From Doris montereyensis (Eukaryota > Mollusca > Gastropoda > Nudibranchia > Dorididae): a stretch of DNA of 64,000 nt. A program made the translations under genes and the position numbers. The notes below the pieces were generated by a model. It made no database searches, had not been told where the DNA came from, and saw only the letters and a list, made by a program, of their open reading frames with translations. Where the stretch lies: the NCBI GenBank assembly GCA_037039925.1, contig JAXRKP010000026.1:370001-434000 (forward strand), read 5' to 3'. Numbering within the stretch: position 1 is the first letter of the stretch; every line of letters starts with the position of its first letter. Positions 16,040 to 27,750 of the stretch are shown piece by piece.

Positions 16040-16875
16040 AGGAGCAAAAATGCGTTCTGTTTGGAAAATCAGAAGGGGACCTCCGGTCAAATATCAACAT
16101 AATGAATAATGAATTAAATAAAAGAGGAAGGAGAGTAAAAGCAAAGAAAACCAAAACAATGCTAATAACTAGGGAAGCTAAAACACAAAATCTTAAATTA
16201 GGCAGGAGATTTTAGAACAAGTTCACAGCTACAATTACTTAGGAGTAATGATTAACTCAGAGGGAAAACTAGGAGCAGGAATCAGCCAGAGAATCCAAAA
16301 GGCAAATGCAATATATAACCATCTAGAAAAGGCATTTTTAGGTAAAAGAATTGTCAACAAAAACCAAAATGGCAGTATATAACACAGTTTATTGTCCTGC
16401 TCTCCTCTATGGCAGTGAAACCTGGACCTTAGACAGTAGGGAATACAGTAGAGTGCAGGCAGCCGAAATGAAATATCTGAGAAGAGTAGTGGGGAAAACT
16501 AAACGAGACAAAATCAGAAACACAACAATAAGAGATCAAACCAAAGCAGATAGCATAAAAACTAAGATAGAAATGAATCAAAGATAGAAATGAATCAACT
16601 GAGATGGTTTGGGCATGTTAACAGCATGAATGACAATAGAATAGCTAAATCAGTATACAGTACTAAAACTCAAGGTAAAAGACCAAAAGGCAGACCTCGG
16701 AGAAAGTGGGAAGAAGATATAAAAGAGGCATTATCGCAAAGAAATTTAACTTTCACGGAAGGAAACAAAAAATGTCAGGATAGGGCAGCCTGGAGAAAGA
16801 TCATTTCGGGCATCTAAAACCCATACACCGGAAGGTTGAATGGGATCTGATAGAAAAAGAAAGAAAAAAAAGAAA
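16040..16875 (+). mobile_element. RTE-like LINE, 5'-truncated copy B
   Basis: Plus-strand C-terminal part of the same LINE family as copy A. It starts just after the catalytic motif, in the segment equivalent to FGKSE. Two frames carry STKTKMAVYNTVYCPALLYG and, after a small tandem duplication near 16565-16590 that breaks the frame, QLRWFGHVNSM and KGRPRRKWEEDIKEAL up to AWRKIISGI and a stop. About 45 nt later it ends in a GAAA-rich tail. It lies in NUDT19 intron 1 in the sense direction. Not functional. Confidence 0.88.
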
Positions 16876-17082
16876 AAATGCATGTAATAGAAAGAGGAGT
16901 CTGTGTTAATGTTTTCTGTACACTACTGTTAAAGTCAGTTTAGTATTTTCTCTTCTTTTCTTTTACGGCCTCTATCAGTCATAGAAACACAAGCATACAG
17001 GAATTATTTCTCCTGTGAAAAGTAAAGGTTGAGTTACTGACCAGCATTTTGAGTCTGTGGCCACATGGTTGATGTTGGTTAA

Positions 17083-17087
17083 TAATA

Positions 17088-17137
<50 letters not shown>

Positions 17138-17240
17138 ATTTATAGAGCGCCTGACATCCACCCTATCAACATTGTCATCATATTCAACAGAGGTGCTCGA
17201 TGGCGCTGTACAATCAAAGCCACAAAAGATTTCAAAATCC
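17083..17240. repeat. (AAT)n plus stem-loop-like dispersed repeat
   Basis: An AAT run (17083-17137) is followed by ACATTTATAGAGCGCCTGAC and, about 60 nt later, ATGGCGCTGTACAA. The AGCGCC / GGCGCT inverted words next to an AAT run resemble the end of a dispersed repeat seen widely in animal genomes; that match is from memory. Confidence 0.5.
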
Positions 17241-17696
17241 AAAACAATTTACAATCCAATCAAACAAACTATTTAGCATCACAATGAAAAGCACACACAA
17301 CAGCAATAAACAAACATTTAAATTCATGGTAAACCCTTTCCAGTGTCAATAAAAGCAGATCTGAACATTATAAATCCTCCAGTCATTTATGGCAGGCGTG
17401 TCAAATTCAGTTGTTGTGAGGTCCACCCTATGACGTCATCGTAGACAGTAAGAGGGTACTTTACTTTAATTCTAAAAGTAAACACCACATTACCCGCTCA
17501 CTGTAGTTTGAAAGAAATATTTTGAAGAAAGAAAGGCATGCTGTCTTCTTATTGCTTTCTTTCTTTTTCTTTTCCCTTTGCTTACAACAGTATCTTTGTG
17601 CGGGCTGCAGGTGAGGCCATAAATTTAACATGACTGATCTATGGTGTAAAAGGGTAATTTATCTTCATATTTTAGACAGCCGAAAAGAAATTGTTG

Positions 17697-17825
17697 CGAA
17701 TTGGTGTTTGGTTTGGGTTGGGGGTTTTTTACCAGTGGCAACAATAGGTTGGGTTTTTTTGACCAGTGGTAACAATAGGTTGGGTTTTTTTGACCAGTGG
17801 TAACAATAGGTTGGAGGTTTTTTGT
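17697..17825. repeat. 31-bp minisatellite
   Basis: Four copies of a unit containing GACCAGTGGTAACAATAGG with a T7 run. Confidence 0.9.
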
Positions 17826-18118
17826 CTCTATAATTCATTTTGGATTTTTAGTTTAGCTCTGTTACCGAACCAACGTTAAGTTTTACATGCACTGAGTGTG
17901 CGGGGTTGGTGCGCACTGCTAATAGGCCCTTCTTCTTTTCTTTCACTCTTGCACTTATGTTTCATCTTGCTGTTTCTTCCTAATCTGAGAACTGTTAATA
18001 ATACTAACTACCCAGAATGCTGGAGCAACAATGTTTTAGCTAATACTGATTTGACCCTCTAATGCTGATCTCAACCTCTAATACCACCTCAAAAAAAAAC
18101 CAACAAGAATTGAGAATG

Positions 18119-18590
18119 AAAATTTAGCAATGCAATGGTACCTCTTTGAATGGTATGTGATCATCAGTTTGTTATAGATAAAAGAAATGCAATGGTACCT
18201 CTGAATGGTATTAGAATGGTATGTGATCATCAGTTTGTTATATAAAAGAAATGCAATGGTACCTCTTTCAATGGTATTAGAATGGTATGTGATCATCAGT
18301 TTGTTATAGATAAAAGAAATACAATGGTACCTCTTTTGAATGGTATATGATCATCAGTTTGTTATAGATAAAAGAAATGCAATGGTACCTCTTTCAATGG
18401 TATTAGAATGGTATGTGATCATCAGTTTGTTATAGATAAAAGAAATGCAATGGTACCTCTTTCAATGGTATTAGAATGGTATGTGATCATCAGTTTGTTA
18501 TAGATAAAAGAAATGCAATGGTACCTCTTTCAATGGTATTAGAATGGTATGTGATCATCAGTTTGTTATAGATAAAAGAAAGGCAAAACT
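18119..18590. repeat. 68-bp minisatellite
   Basis: About seven copies of a unit containing CAATGGTACCTCTTTCAATG and GTATGTGATCATCAGTTTG. Shorter versions lack an 11-bp TTAGAATGGTA block. Confidence 0.92.
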
Positions 18591-18994
18591 TTTAAAAAGT
18601 CGTCTTGAAAGTAAAAAATAAAAAGTGAAAAGATACAACAGAAAATGTGTATGCCTGAGAAATAATAACAGGTCTATGGTCCATATGGTCTGCAAGTACA
18701 ATTGATAGGAGGTGAGCCACAACCTTGGGTGATGTCACATCGGCCCAGGGATCAGTCCTAATGTAGTCCTATAATTCTAGATCTAGCCTCTTGTCCTTGA
18801 TCATCTCCTATCTCACTACTTTCATTTTACGAATCATCACTTACATGTATAAAAGGAAGGGATGTTTTGAAAGTCATGCCCTTCATCGCTTTCATCAGTT
18901 ACAAAAAGGTTACTGGCAAATAAGTCTTGGCAGGTTTGTCTTTGTAAAACTGAAGTTCCGATACCTTAGTTTGCATCAAGACTAGACATGTTTT

Positions 18995-19305
18995 TGATTT
19001 TATTTGATTTACCCGCATCCACAACTAAGGACATCTTTGGGGTTTTGGTAGGATTTTCTCCGGACTGCCCTGTAAACAGCCGATAGATCTTTAACATGCA
19101 CAAAGTGTTGTGATCTGCACACGGGGCCTCCTTGTTATCGTCCATCTCCGATGGGACGTTAATCCACCTACCTGGACCAGGAGGGTAGATTTTACTGAGG
19201 GGAAAAAATAAGAGAAAATATTTTCAACCGTTGGCAGGGCTTGAACCCACTACCTTTTGGTTGAGAGGCGAACACCTTGTCTGTGGACTACCCCTTCAAA
19301 ACAAG
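18995..19305 (-). mobile_element. tRNA-derived SINE, family A, copy 2 (fullest)
   Basis: On the minus strand it begins with GGGGTAGTCCACAGACAAGG, then TTCGCCTCTCAACC and a B-box-like GGGTTCAAGCCCTGCC, so the head looks tRNA-derived and transcribed by RNA polymerase III. A body with GGAGATGGACGATAAC, a GATCACAACACTTTGTG segment and a tail ending in AATCAAATAAAATC follow. This is the best copy for defining the family. Confidence 0.82.
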
Positions 19306-19589
19306 ACATGTTGTGGTTTGTTTACATGGGAAACAGACATTTGACTATTTTGGCCTCTTCAATTAAGAATTTTACTCTGTGTATAGTATATAGGTTAGAG
19401 GCTAGACCCGTCAGTTGTGTGATTTGTAATGCTACTGATTTAATCAATCTGAGCAGTACAGTGGTGAAATTGACAGCTTGTGGATTAATTCACTCTGAGA
19501 TCACCGCATACAGTGGATAGGTAATTTTCAGTGAATCAAACAAATAATATTCACTGACGATAGTTTGAAAATTACGTCCCCATGACGTT

Positions 19590-20005
19590 TATATTTACCA
19601 TTATGTTTCAAGTTTATAATTAAAATTGTGATTCATACTTATATTTAAAATAATGTCTTATATGTTTATATTTAAAATTAATTCTCATTATGTTTATATT
19701 TATATTTCAAATTAATATTCATATATTTATGTTTAAAATAAATTCTCATGTTTATATTTAGAATTAATTCTCATACCATGTTTATATTTAAAATTAATTT
19801 TCATCATGTTTATATTTGTATTTCCAATTAATTCTCATATATTTATATTTAAAGTAAATTCTCATGTTTATATTTCAAATTAATTGTCATGTTTATATTT
19901 CAAATTAATTCTCATGTTTATATTTGAAATTAATTCTCATTTTATATTTAAAATATATTCTCATATCTATATTTAAAAGTATGTCTCATGTTTACATTTT
20001 AAATT
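19590..20005. repeat. 25-bp AT-rich minisatellite (first block)
   Basis: Irregular copies of a unit with ATTCTCATGTTTATATTTAA. The same unit resumes at 20370-20480. Confidence 0.88.
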
Positions 20006-20059
20006 AATTTATGTTGTCGTTTACTACCATCTTATATTATATCTACATGTATGTATATA

Positions 20060-20175
20060 AATTATGTATATATGTATGTGTGTGTGTATGTACATATGCA
20101 TGTCTGTATGTCTGTATGTATGTCTATGTACATGTATGTGTGTGTGTGTATGTGTTTATGTATGTACATGTATTC
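20060..20175. repeat. TG/ATGT-rich microsatellite
   Basis: Mixture of TGTG, TATG and TCTG words, interrupted. Confidence 0.85.
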
Positions 20176-20369
20176 AAATTTCCTTAATAACCCCATACAC
20201 CATACAGTTTTAACTTAATATGTAACCTCTTATGAAATAATTTTACATTGAATCTTAGTCATTTATTATATACAAACTACGTTATATATCTACACCTTAT
20301 ATTTTAACTAGTGATGTGATCAAAATGATGTGCCAATGATTTGAATGATGGACAATAAAGTTACTATTA

Positions 20370-20480
20370 TTATATTTAAAATTAATTCTCATGTTTATAT
20401 TTAAAATAAATTCTCATGCTTCATTATATTTAAAATTAATTTTCATTTTTATATTTAAAATTGTTTCTTATTTTTACATT
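20370..20480. repeat. 25-bp AT-rich minisatellite (second block)
   Basis: Four or so units like those at 19590-20005. It is preceded by a GGACAATAAAG motif (20345) and ends about 25 nt before NUDT19 exon 2. Confidence 0.85.
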
Positions 20481-20504
20481 TGTATTATTCTAATTACTTT
20501 TCAG

Positions 20505-20712
20505 TGGGTCACACCATCTAGTATGCTTAAAGCGTCATTGAATAAAACTGTTACATTGGCACCACCGCAAATGTACGAACTGTCACGATTGATTCGCTTT
20601 GAAAATGTAGATGACCTCCTGGTTTTTTCTTGGAAGAGATCGGAACAGCGAGTGGACAGATGGATGCCTGTCATTTTCAAATGTGCAGATGGAATGCTAT
20701 TTGCCATGCCAG
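20505..20712 (+). CDS. NUDT19: NUDT19-like Nudix hydrolase, exon 2
   Basis: Acceptor TTACTTTTCAG, donor GTAAAG. The 208-nt exon starts in phase 0, as exon 1 ends, and leaves one base over. It encodes WVTPSSML, then APPQMYELSRL and RWMPVIFKCADGMLFAMPG. These match the C-terminal half of vertebrate NUDT19, where the equivalent region reads PPPQFYEV...RWLPIILLTADGM (recalled, not searched). The reading frame is intact. Confidence 0.92.
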
Positions 20713-21855
20713 GTAAAGATTTTTTGCTGAAATATGTATGATAATGCAGGAGATTGTACACCTCAAAACATTAAACTGGGGTCTCCATCACGGTTGGGAA
20801 GAAGAGTGAGCTCTATTTCAGTATTGACTTATTTGGGGCTGAAGATAAGATCAAAAACACAATATAATAGAACTTGATTGTCCAAACAGAAGCACACTTC
20901 TTCCGTGACACGATAAATCACCCTCATTCTTGCACCTTTTTCTTTACATCTCTCTTATGAGCGGAAATTACAGTAATTAACAGCTCTCTCTATATCACTT
21001 TTTCAATAAATTTTGTCCAATAAATATTTTAGTTGTATTTGCCGTATAATGTTCATAAGAGATAGTTTTGTGCCAGCCTCATCAGCACGTCTTTGTTGGT
21101 TATTTTTTCTTTCCAATTTCCAGCATTCTACGCATCAACCACATCTCTGCGGCCCCAATTCGCCTTTCTATTTCTTTATTTATTGTCCAGCATTGACATT
21201 ACCATCCCATCCATGATACAAAATGTCCTGCTTTGGAATATGAAAGTCCTGAACATGAATCGTTTTTGCTTTTCGCAATGAGTTTTAACTTGTTTTCTAC
21301 ATTAATGATCGTCTGAATAACATCCATGTGCCAATTTTAGCAGGTTACACAACAAGTGAAATGTTATGATGACAGTTACAAGGTTTCAACCCTTTGCCGT
21401 CTTTTTCCGTCTCATTTTCAACGTTCATAACCTAACACCACACATGCAATGTATGTGCTACTTCTTGTCAAATTGCAAGACAGCAAGTTTTTGGCCCCCC
21501 TCTTGGAAAAATAGAAATGATAACAATTTTTAAGCATCTACGGGTCATTCATGTTGATGTACATAAAAGGATCTACTTGGCTTTTGAATCTTCATCAAAG
21601 TTTTGGTCTCATGCATCATTAATTGTAAATTAAAATACCTGAAAGCTCAGAACAGCAATTGATTTAAACCAATTAGTTGACGGGTGCTTGCAAAGTGAAA
21701 TAAAAGTGGTAATCACCTCTGCATCAAATTTGAATAATGTTGTGATTTAGTGCATAAATAAATTGGTTTATGTTTTCATCCATTAAAGGGTTCAGGTTTG
21801 GGTTTTACAGTCGTTAAATTCAGGTTTTTCTATTCATGTCTTCTAATCATAACAG

Positions 21856-22073
21856 GTGATGACCTTTATCCTGATGATCCCGATTTCACTGGGGGACAAA
21901 CTAATGGATTTTTGGTGATGTCTCAAACTTTCTCAGAGTTACAGCAACAGTATCCATACCATCATCGAGCTTTTATTTCTGATAGTGATAGGATCATTAC
22001 CATGTATTGTAATTTAGAGTTTACTCATGGCCATATCTTGCCGTTTGACATAAAGAAACTGAAAGAGTCCTAG
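21856..22073 (+). CDS. NUDT19: NUDT19-like Nudix hydrolase, exon 3 (last)
   Basis: Acceptor CATAACAG. The two leading bases complete a Gly codon with exon 2 and give GDDLYPDDPDF, matching the family's GDELYLEDSDF block. The exon runs 72 codons to a TAG and ends in FDIKKLKES. Mammalian NUDT19 ends in a peroxisomal targeting tripeptide of the SKL type; this one ends KES, so peroxisomal import by that signal is not supported by the sequence as given. Frame intact. Confidence 0.92.
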
Positions 22074-23054
22074 GACAGCTGGTTAGGATTAGTCGTTTAT
22101 TGATACAGTAGTAGCCGTCCAAGAACCTTAGCCATCCAAGAACCTGTCCCCTAACACCCCGACGTGCTTACCACCTTGTTGTTTCAGAAACATTTTTTTA
22201 TCTATACAAATTAACCCGTTAACAACACACATAGAATGGCTGACATCCCGATTTTTAACTGACACCTAACTTTTTAAAGTCTAGACAAACGTCTTTTTTC
22301 ATAGATTTCAAATATGGAGGTATTCAAACCAGATGTGTAGGTGATCAAACCATGCTTCTGACTCTCAGCTGTAATGAGTAGGTGTTAATAGCGAACTGTC
22401 TCTCCCTGCCAGACGGCAAGGTGCCAATTTCATCCCCCTAGGAGGGATTAGCAAACAATGGTGTCACTGTCTAGCACAGGTTGTTGCTACTCTACCTGCC
22501 AGACGGCGCCACATCACGATGCACAATGTCTTGTGTAGGCAAAAGGAACAATGATCTAAATCCACCATTCCGTAACGTACGTTACATACACAACTTAGTT
22601 TAATCACTGTCAATTAAATCAAAGATACGTCCCCAATCAATGAGGTGTAGGTGAGTGGGGAAACTTTCATTGATGTGTTGTATGCTTGTCAGTGTAACAT
22701 AGTTACTTATAATTTGTAATTGTAATCGATCTTAGTTTGTGTAAAACCCCTATTAAATTTGTGACATAATCATTTTGGTGTGCCCTGGTATCGATTCGTT
22801 TATATCTGGAAGGGGAGAGAATTTCGTAGTACAGTGTCGAAATGTTTAAAATGGTGAGGAAATTTCTGATTCTAGAAATATCCTAGGTCCCCACCATAAA
22901 CAGCGGAGGTTACCCATGGTATGGAGGAGAACAAGAAATGTAGTGCTAGATTCCTCCTCGTTATGCTAATATTTGTGACTTTGCTTCCTCTCATTGATTG
23001 ATTGTCCACTATGAGTATAATAAGTAGCCTTGTTTAATTATTAATCAAGCCTTA
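22074..23054 (+). other. NUDT19 3' flank
   Basis: Presumed 3' UTR and flank. There is no AATAAA close by; ATTAAA at about 22752 is a possible polyadenylation signal. No other gene seen. Confidence 0.4.
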
Positions 23055-23845
23055 GTGTTGCTAGATTGTCTACATCATCATCAACATCTAGAGTGTATTG
23101 TCTTGTTTCATTTGTCCCTTTGTCTACATCATCATCAACATTTAGAGTGTATTGTCTTTGTTTCATTTGTCCCTTTGTCTACATCATCATCAACATCTAG
23201 AGTGTATTGTCTTGTTTCATTTGTCCCTTCATTTGTCTACATCATCATCAACATCTAGAGTGAGTGTATTGTCTTGTTTCATTTGTCCCTTTGTCTACAT
23301 CATCATCAACATCTAGAGTGTATTGTCTTGTTTCATTTGTCCCTTTGTCTACATCATCATCAACATCTAGAGTGTATTGTCTTGTTTCATTTGTCCCTTT
23401 GTCTACATCATCATCAACATCTAAGTGCATTGCCTTGTTTCATTTGTTCCCTTTGTCTACATCATCATCAACATCTAGAGTGTATTTATCTTGTTTCATT
23501 TGTCCCTTTGTCTACATCATCATCAACATCTAGAGTGTATTGTCTTGTTTCATTTGTCCCTTTGTCTACATCATCATCAACATCTAGAGTGCATTGTCTT
23601 GTTTCATTTGTCCCTTTGTCTACATCATCATCAACATCTAGAATTGTCTTGTTTCATTTGTCCCTTTGTCTACATCATCATCAACAAAGTTCTTTGTCTA
23701 CATCATCATCAACATCTAGAGTGTATTTTCTTGTTTCATTTGTCCCTTTGTCTACATCATCATCAACATCTAGAGTGCATTGCCTTGCTTCATTTGTTCC
23801 TTTGTCTACATCATCATCAACATCTAGAGTGCATTGCCTTGAGTG
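23055..23845. repeat. 55-bp minisatellite
   Basis: About 14 copies of a unit containing CTACATCATCATCAACATCT and GTCTTGTTTCATTTGTCCC. Open frames on both strands are by-products. Confidence 0.95.
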
Positions 23846-25020
23846 GTTAACGGTCAGATGGAATGGACCATTGGCTACATAAAGTTCTGCCCCCCGCAGG
23901 TTAACTGTCCCTTGATAGACATTTATTGCATGATAATGATAGACAGGTTGGATGAGAATTAGTTATAAAAGCCTTTCGTTGTGTGTCAACTTTTGATTTG
24001 AGCAAAGAATTTCATCTATGAGTGAGATTGAATTGGTCTATCAAAGAACATTGAGAAACAATCACTATATCAGTCATTGCTTATCACCCAAAGTAACATT
24101 TCTAAAGGATTTTAATGAACAGTGACATCGAAGGAAATTCTCTCTAGCTAAGAAAATCAAGATTATTTCTCAGCTATTGAAGACTTAAATCCACTGATTC
24201 CCATTTGCATGATGACACGAAAAGCCCTAAAGAAAAAAACTAACAAAAACAAGCAAAACCAAAACAACAAAACAAAACCAAGAAACCAAACCAATTGATG
24301 TCATAAGTAATGCGATGAGTTATTCAACTTTCATTGCAAGTATAGGGGTTTGTAGACTGATAATCAATAGAGCTGTGTTGAAATATCGTACCATCCAATG
24401 ATCTGAAACTCTCGAGACTCAAAAGCAAGTCTTGGATCTGAGTATCGGACACAGGTCAGTTCGTGGACAGCAATTCAACCCGAAAGTCAAGTCAGTCGGA
24501 AAGGCTATTCAGTCCGAAAGTCAAAAATCAATCCGATAGTCAAATCAGTCCAAGATTCAATACTTATCTCTCAAAGTTTCTCTCACACACACTCACATTC
24601 ATTCACACAACCAACACACACCATTACGTCTCTCAGGCATCTCCAGTCTGCGTCATTCACACTGCCTTTCCCAATCCCTCGGTCGGCTTTTCCTTTCATG
24701 TTGGCAAGTTTAACGTGTGTCACAGTCTTGTCATTGTAGTAAGCAGCAACCACGAGACAGACAAATAAGTAATAATTTATTTAAGTGTTAAGAAAATATA
24801 GAACAGAGATAACAATTAAAATTTTAATTCTCACTGTAGTGGATTTTTACTAAGTATCCATTTTGCTCCTTTGACTTCCCTTTCCGTTGTTCTCACATGT
24901 AGAATGCCCTCCAACTCAATTGAACAAAGAAATATTGATGAATGCATGCAAACAAACGCCTCTCAGTCTGTCACTGTGCACCCACATGAACGGTTTTATT
25001 TTAAGCAATATCAATTAATT
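23846..25020. other. unique sequence, no gene seen
   Basis: Contains degenerate short repeats of CAGTCCGAAAGTCAA type at 24470-24560. No exon recognised. Confidence 0.4.
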
Positions 25021-25455
25021 AATATTCCATTTGAAGAAAGCACATAGGAAAATTTGAAGAAAGTAGGAAAAGATTCCATTTGAAGAAAGCACATATAAAA
25101 GTAGGAAAAGATTCTATTTGAAGAAAGCACATAGAAAAGTACGAAAAGATTCCATTTGAAGAAAGCACATAGAAAAGTAGGAAAGGATTCCATTTGAAGA
25201 AAGCACATAATAAAAGATTCCATTTGAAGAAAGCACATAGAAAAGAGGAAAGATTCCATTTGAAGAAAGCACATAAAAGGAAAAGATTCCATTTAGGAAA
25301 ATAATCCATTTGAAGAAAGCACATAGAAAAGTAGGAAAACATTCCATTTGAAGAAAGCACATAGAAAGAGTAGGAAAAGATTTCATTTGAAGAAAGCACA
25401 TAGAAAGGTAGGAAAAGATTTAATTTGAAGAAAGCACAGAGAAAAGTAGGAAAAA
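25021..25455. repeat. 38-bp minisatellite
   Basis: About 11 copies of a unit containing CCATTTGAAGAAAGCACATA, of variable length (24-40 bp). Confidence 0.93.
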
Positions 25456-25604
25456 AAGAAGCATTGTGAGCTTCAATGTATGAACATTGTGGGCTCATGT
25501 TAGATTGTCATAGAAACGGTGTCAGTCGCTGGCAATAATTGTTTCTTCACTTCTAGGAAGCTCTTGAATTTGCTGGTTTGAATTTTCGATCTTTTTGTAA
25601 AGAG

Positions 25605-25905
25605 AGTGGCTTGGCTTGGGTGACTGGGGTTACCAGCACCAGACTTAGGATCATGAGATCCCGGGTTTGAATCACAGCAAGGTCTGATGTTGTGTTCCTT
25701 AGGAAAGACACTTAACACCCATTTTCCCCACTCGACCCAGGTGCAAATGGGTACGGGCACTAGCTTGGGACTATAAACCTGCGTCAGACTAGCATTCCTG
25801 TCCAGGGGTTGATTATAATAACCTGTTCTGCTTCACGCAACATAAACCGGGATAAGCGTCGGGTCCTATGAAGGGCCGTAATGGCCTTGAATAAACTTTA
25901 CCGTG
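25605..25905 (+). mobile_element. tRNA-derived SINE, family B, copy 1
   Basis: Head with B-box-like GGGTTTGAATCAC; conserved middle with TTAGGAAAGACACTTAACAC, ACTCGACCCAGGTGCAAATG and GGTAC; then GCGTCAGACTAGC and a tail with CCGGGATAA and GGGCCGTAATGGCC. The same blocks in the same order occur at 35840-36132. The middle resembles a core shared by several metazoan SINE families (recalled). Confidence 0.8.
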
Positions 25906-26340
25906 ACTGCATAGAAAAGGAGAGAAGACGTCACAACATCCATGGGCTCTTGGGAGCACCTGCCAGTTTTGATCGAAGTTCAACCTGAATTGTATCAATC
26001 CATCTGGTGAATATGGCAGAAAAAACACTAACAAAAACATGAACCAGATCTCAGTCTACTTTTTTAATATCTTTTCTCTTTCTTTTGCCAATTTCTTTTG
26101 GTCTGTTTTCTACGTCTTCCTTGATGTCTTAGGCATTGGAAATGTCGCCAACGATTGGTTTGTAGCATTCCTGCCTAGTTGACTCAGTCAGGTCCACACA
26201 AGTTGATGATTCCTTTGAGTCCGATTTTAAAACTTTCAGGTCAGCTGAGACATAAATTTGTGATCGATCGATGAGTAAAGATTTCAACAGGTATTCAATC
26301 AAGCGTGCAGAATGCCCGTAAGAAAACATAGCGTTTAGCT
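25906..26340. other. unique sequence; weak minus-strand open frame
   Basis: A 66-codon open frame at 26129-26329 on the minus strand begins MFSYGHSARLIEYLL and ends just outside the next array. It has no domain I recognise and no convincing splice sites. Confidence 0.25.
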
Positions 26341-27650
26341 CTCCCAGGTCATATGCTCTTGTCCTAGGAAACTTGGCAGGTCATATGCTCTTGTCCCTAG
26401 AAACCCGTCATATGCTCTTGAAGGAAACTTGTCCATATGCTTGTCCTAGGAAAGCTCTCCCAGGTCATATGCTCTTGTCCTAGGAAACTTGGCAGGTCAT
26501 ATGCTCTTGTCATAGGAATGGCAGGTCATATGTCTTGTCCTAGGAAACTTGGCAGGTCATATGCTCTTGTCCTAGGAAACTTGCAGTCATATGCTCTTGT
26601 ACTAGGAAACTTGGCAGGTCATATGCTCTTGTCTAGGAAAACTTGGCAGGAAAATCTTCAGGTCGTATGTCATATGCTCTTGTCCTAGGAAACTTGGCAG
26701 GTCATATGCTCTTGTCTCTTGGCAGGTCTATCTTGTCTAGGAAACTTGGCATGTCAAGTGCTCTTGTCATATGCTCTTGTCCTAGGAAACTTGGCATGTC
26801 GTGCCTTTGTACTAGGAAACGTTGGCAGGTCTATGATCTGTACTAGGAAACCTACATGTCATATGCTCTTGTCCTAGGAAACTTGGCAGGTCATATGCTC
26901 TTGTTGAAACCTTTCATGTCGTCCATATGCTCTTGTCCTAGGAAACTTGGCAGGTCATATGCTCTTGTCCTAGGAAACTTATGACGTATGCTCTAGTACT
27001 AGTCTTGGCAGGTCATATGCCTTTGTCTAGGAAACTTGGCAGGTCCTATGCTCTTGTCTAGAAAACCTTTGGCATGTCCTATGCCTTTGTACTAGGAAAC
27101 CTTGGCATGTCATATGCTCTTGTACTATGCCTTTGAGGAAACCTTGGCATGTCCTATGCTTTGTTCTAGGAAACCTTGGCATGTCCTATGCTCTTTGTAC
27201 TAGGAAACGTTGGTACCAGGAAATGTCGTATGATCTTTGTATGCCTTGTACTAGGAAAACCTTGGCATGTCCAATGTCCCTTGTACTAGAAACCTTGGCA
27301 TGTCGTATGCCTTTGTACTAGGAAACGTTGGCAGGTCGTATGCTCTGTACTGAAAAACCTTGGCATGTCCAATGAAACCTTGGCATGTCGTATGCTCTAG
27401 TACTAGAAACCTTTGGTCATGCTCTTTATGCCTTTGTACTAGGAAACGTTGGCAGGTCGTACCTTGGGCATGTCTATGCCTTTGTACTAGGAAACCTTGG
27501 CATGTCGTATGCTACTAGGAAACTCTTTTTGTGTCTATGCCTTTGTACTAGGAAACCTTGGCAGGTCTTTGTATGCCTTTGTACTTAGGAAACCTTGGCA
27601 CTAGGAAACGTTGGCAGGTCGTATGTGCTAGGAAACGTTGGCGTCACCTT
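26341..27650. repeat. 33-bp minisatellite, degenerate half
   Basis: Copies of a unit with CTAGGAAACTTGGCAGGTCA early and CTAGGAAACCTTGGCATGTC later. Many are truncated or rearranged. The array ends in a unique flank (27628-27745) that recurs at 29036-29172. Confidence 0.93.
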
Positions 27651-27750
27651 TTAAGAAAAAATAATCATGCTCATAAGGCTTGTTCTAGCTCCTTTAAACG
27701 CACTGATTGATGTAGTCATGAATGAGATTCATGATTATATTTACTAGAAA

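Larger units (their letters stand above)
15307..20504 (+). other. NUDT19: NUDT19 intron 1
   Basis: Bounded by GTAGGT and TTACTTTTCAG. It holds a SINE (15668-15905), RTE-like LINE copy B, an AAT run with a stem-loop-like repeat, 31-bp and 68-bp arrays, a reverse-oriented SINE, and 25-bp AT-rich arrays that stop about 25 nt before exon 2. Confidence 0.8.
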
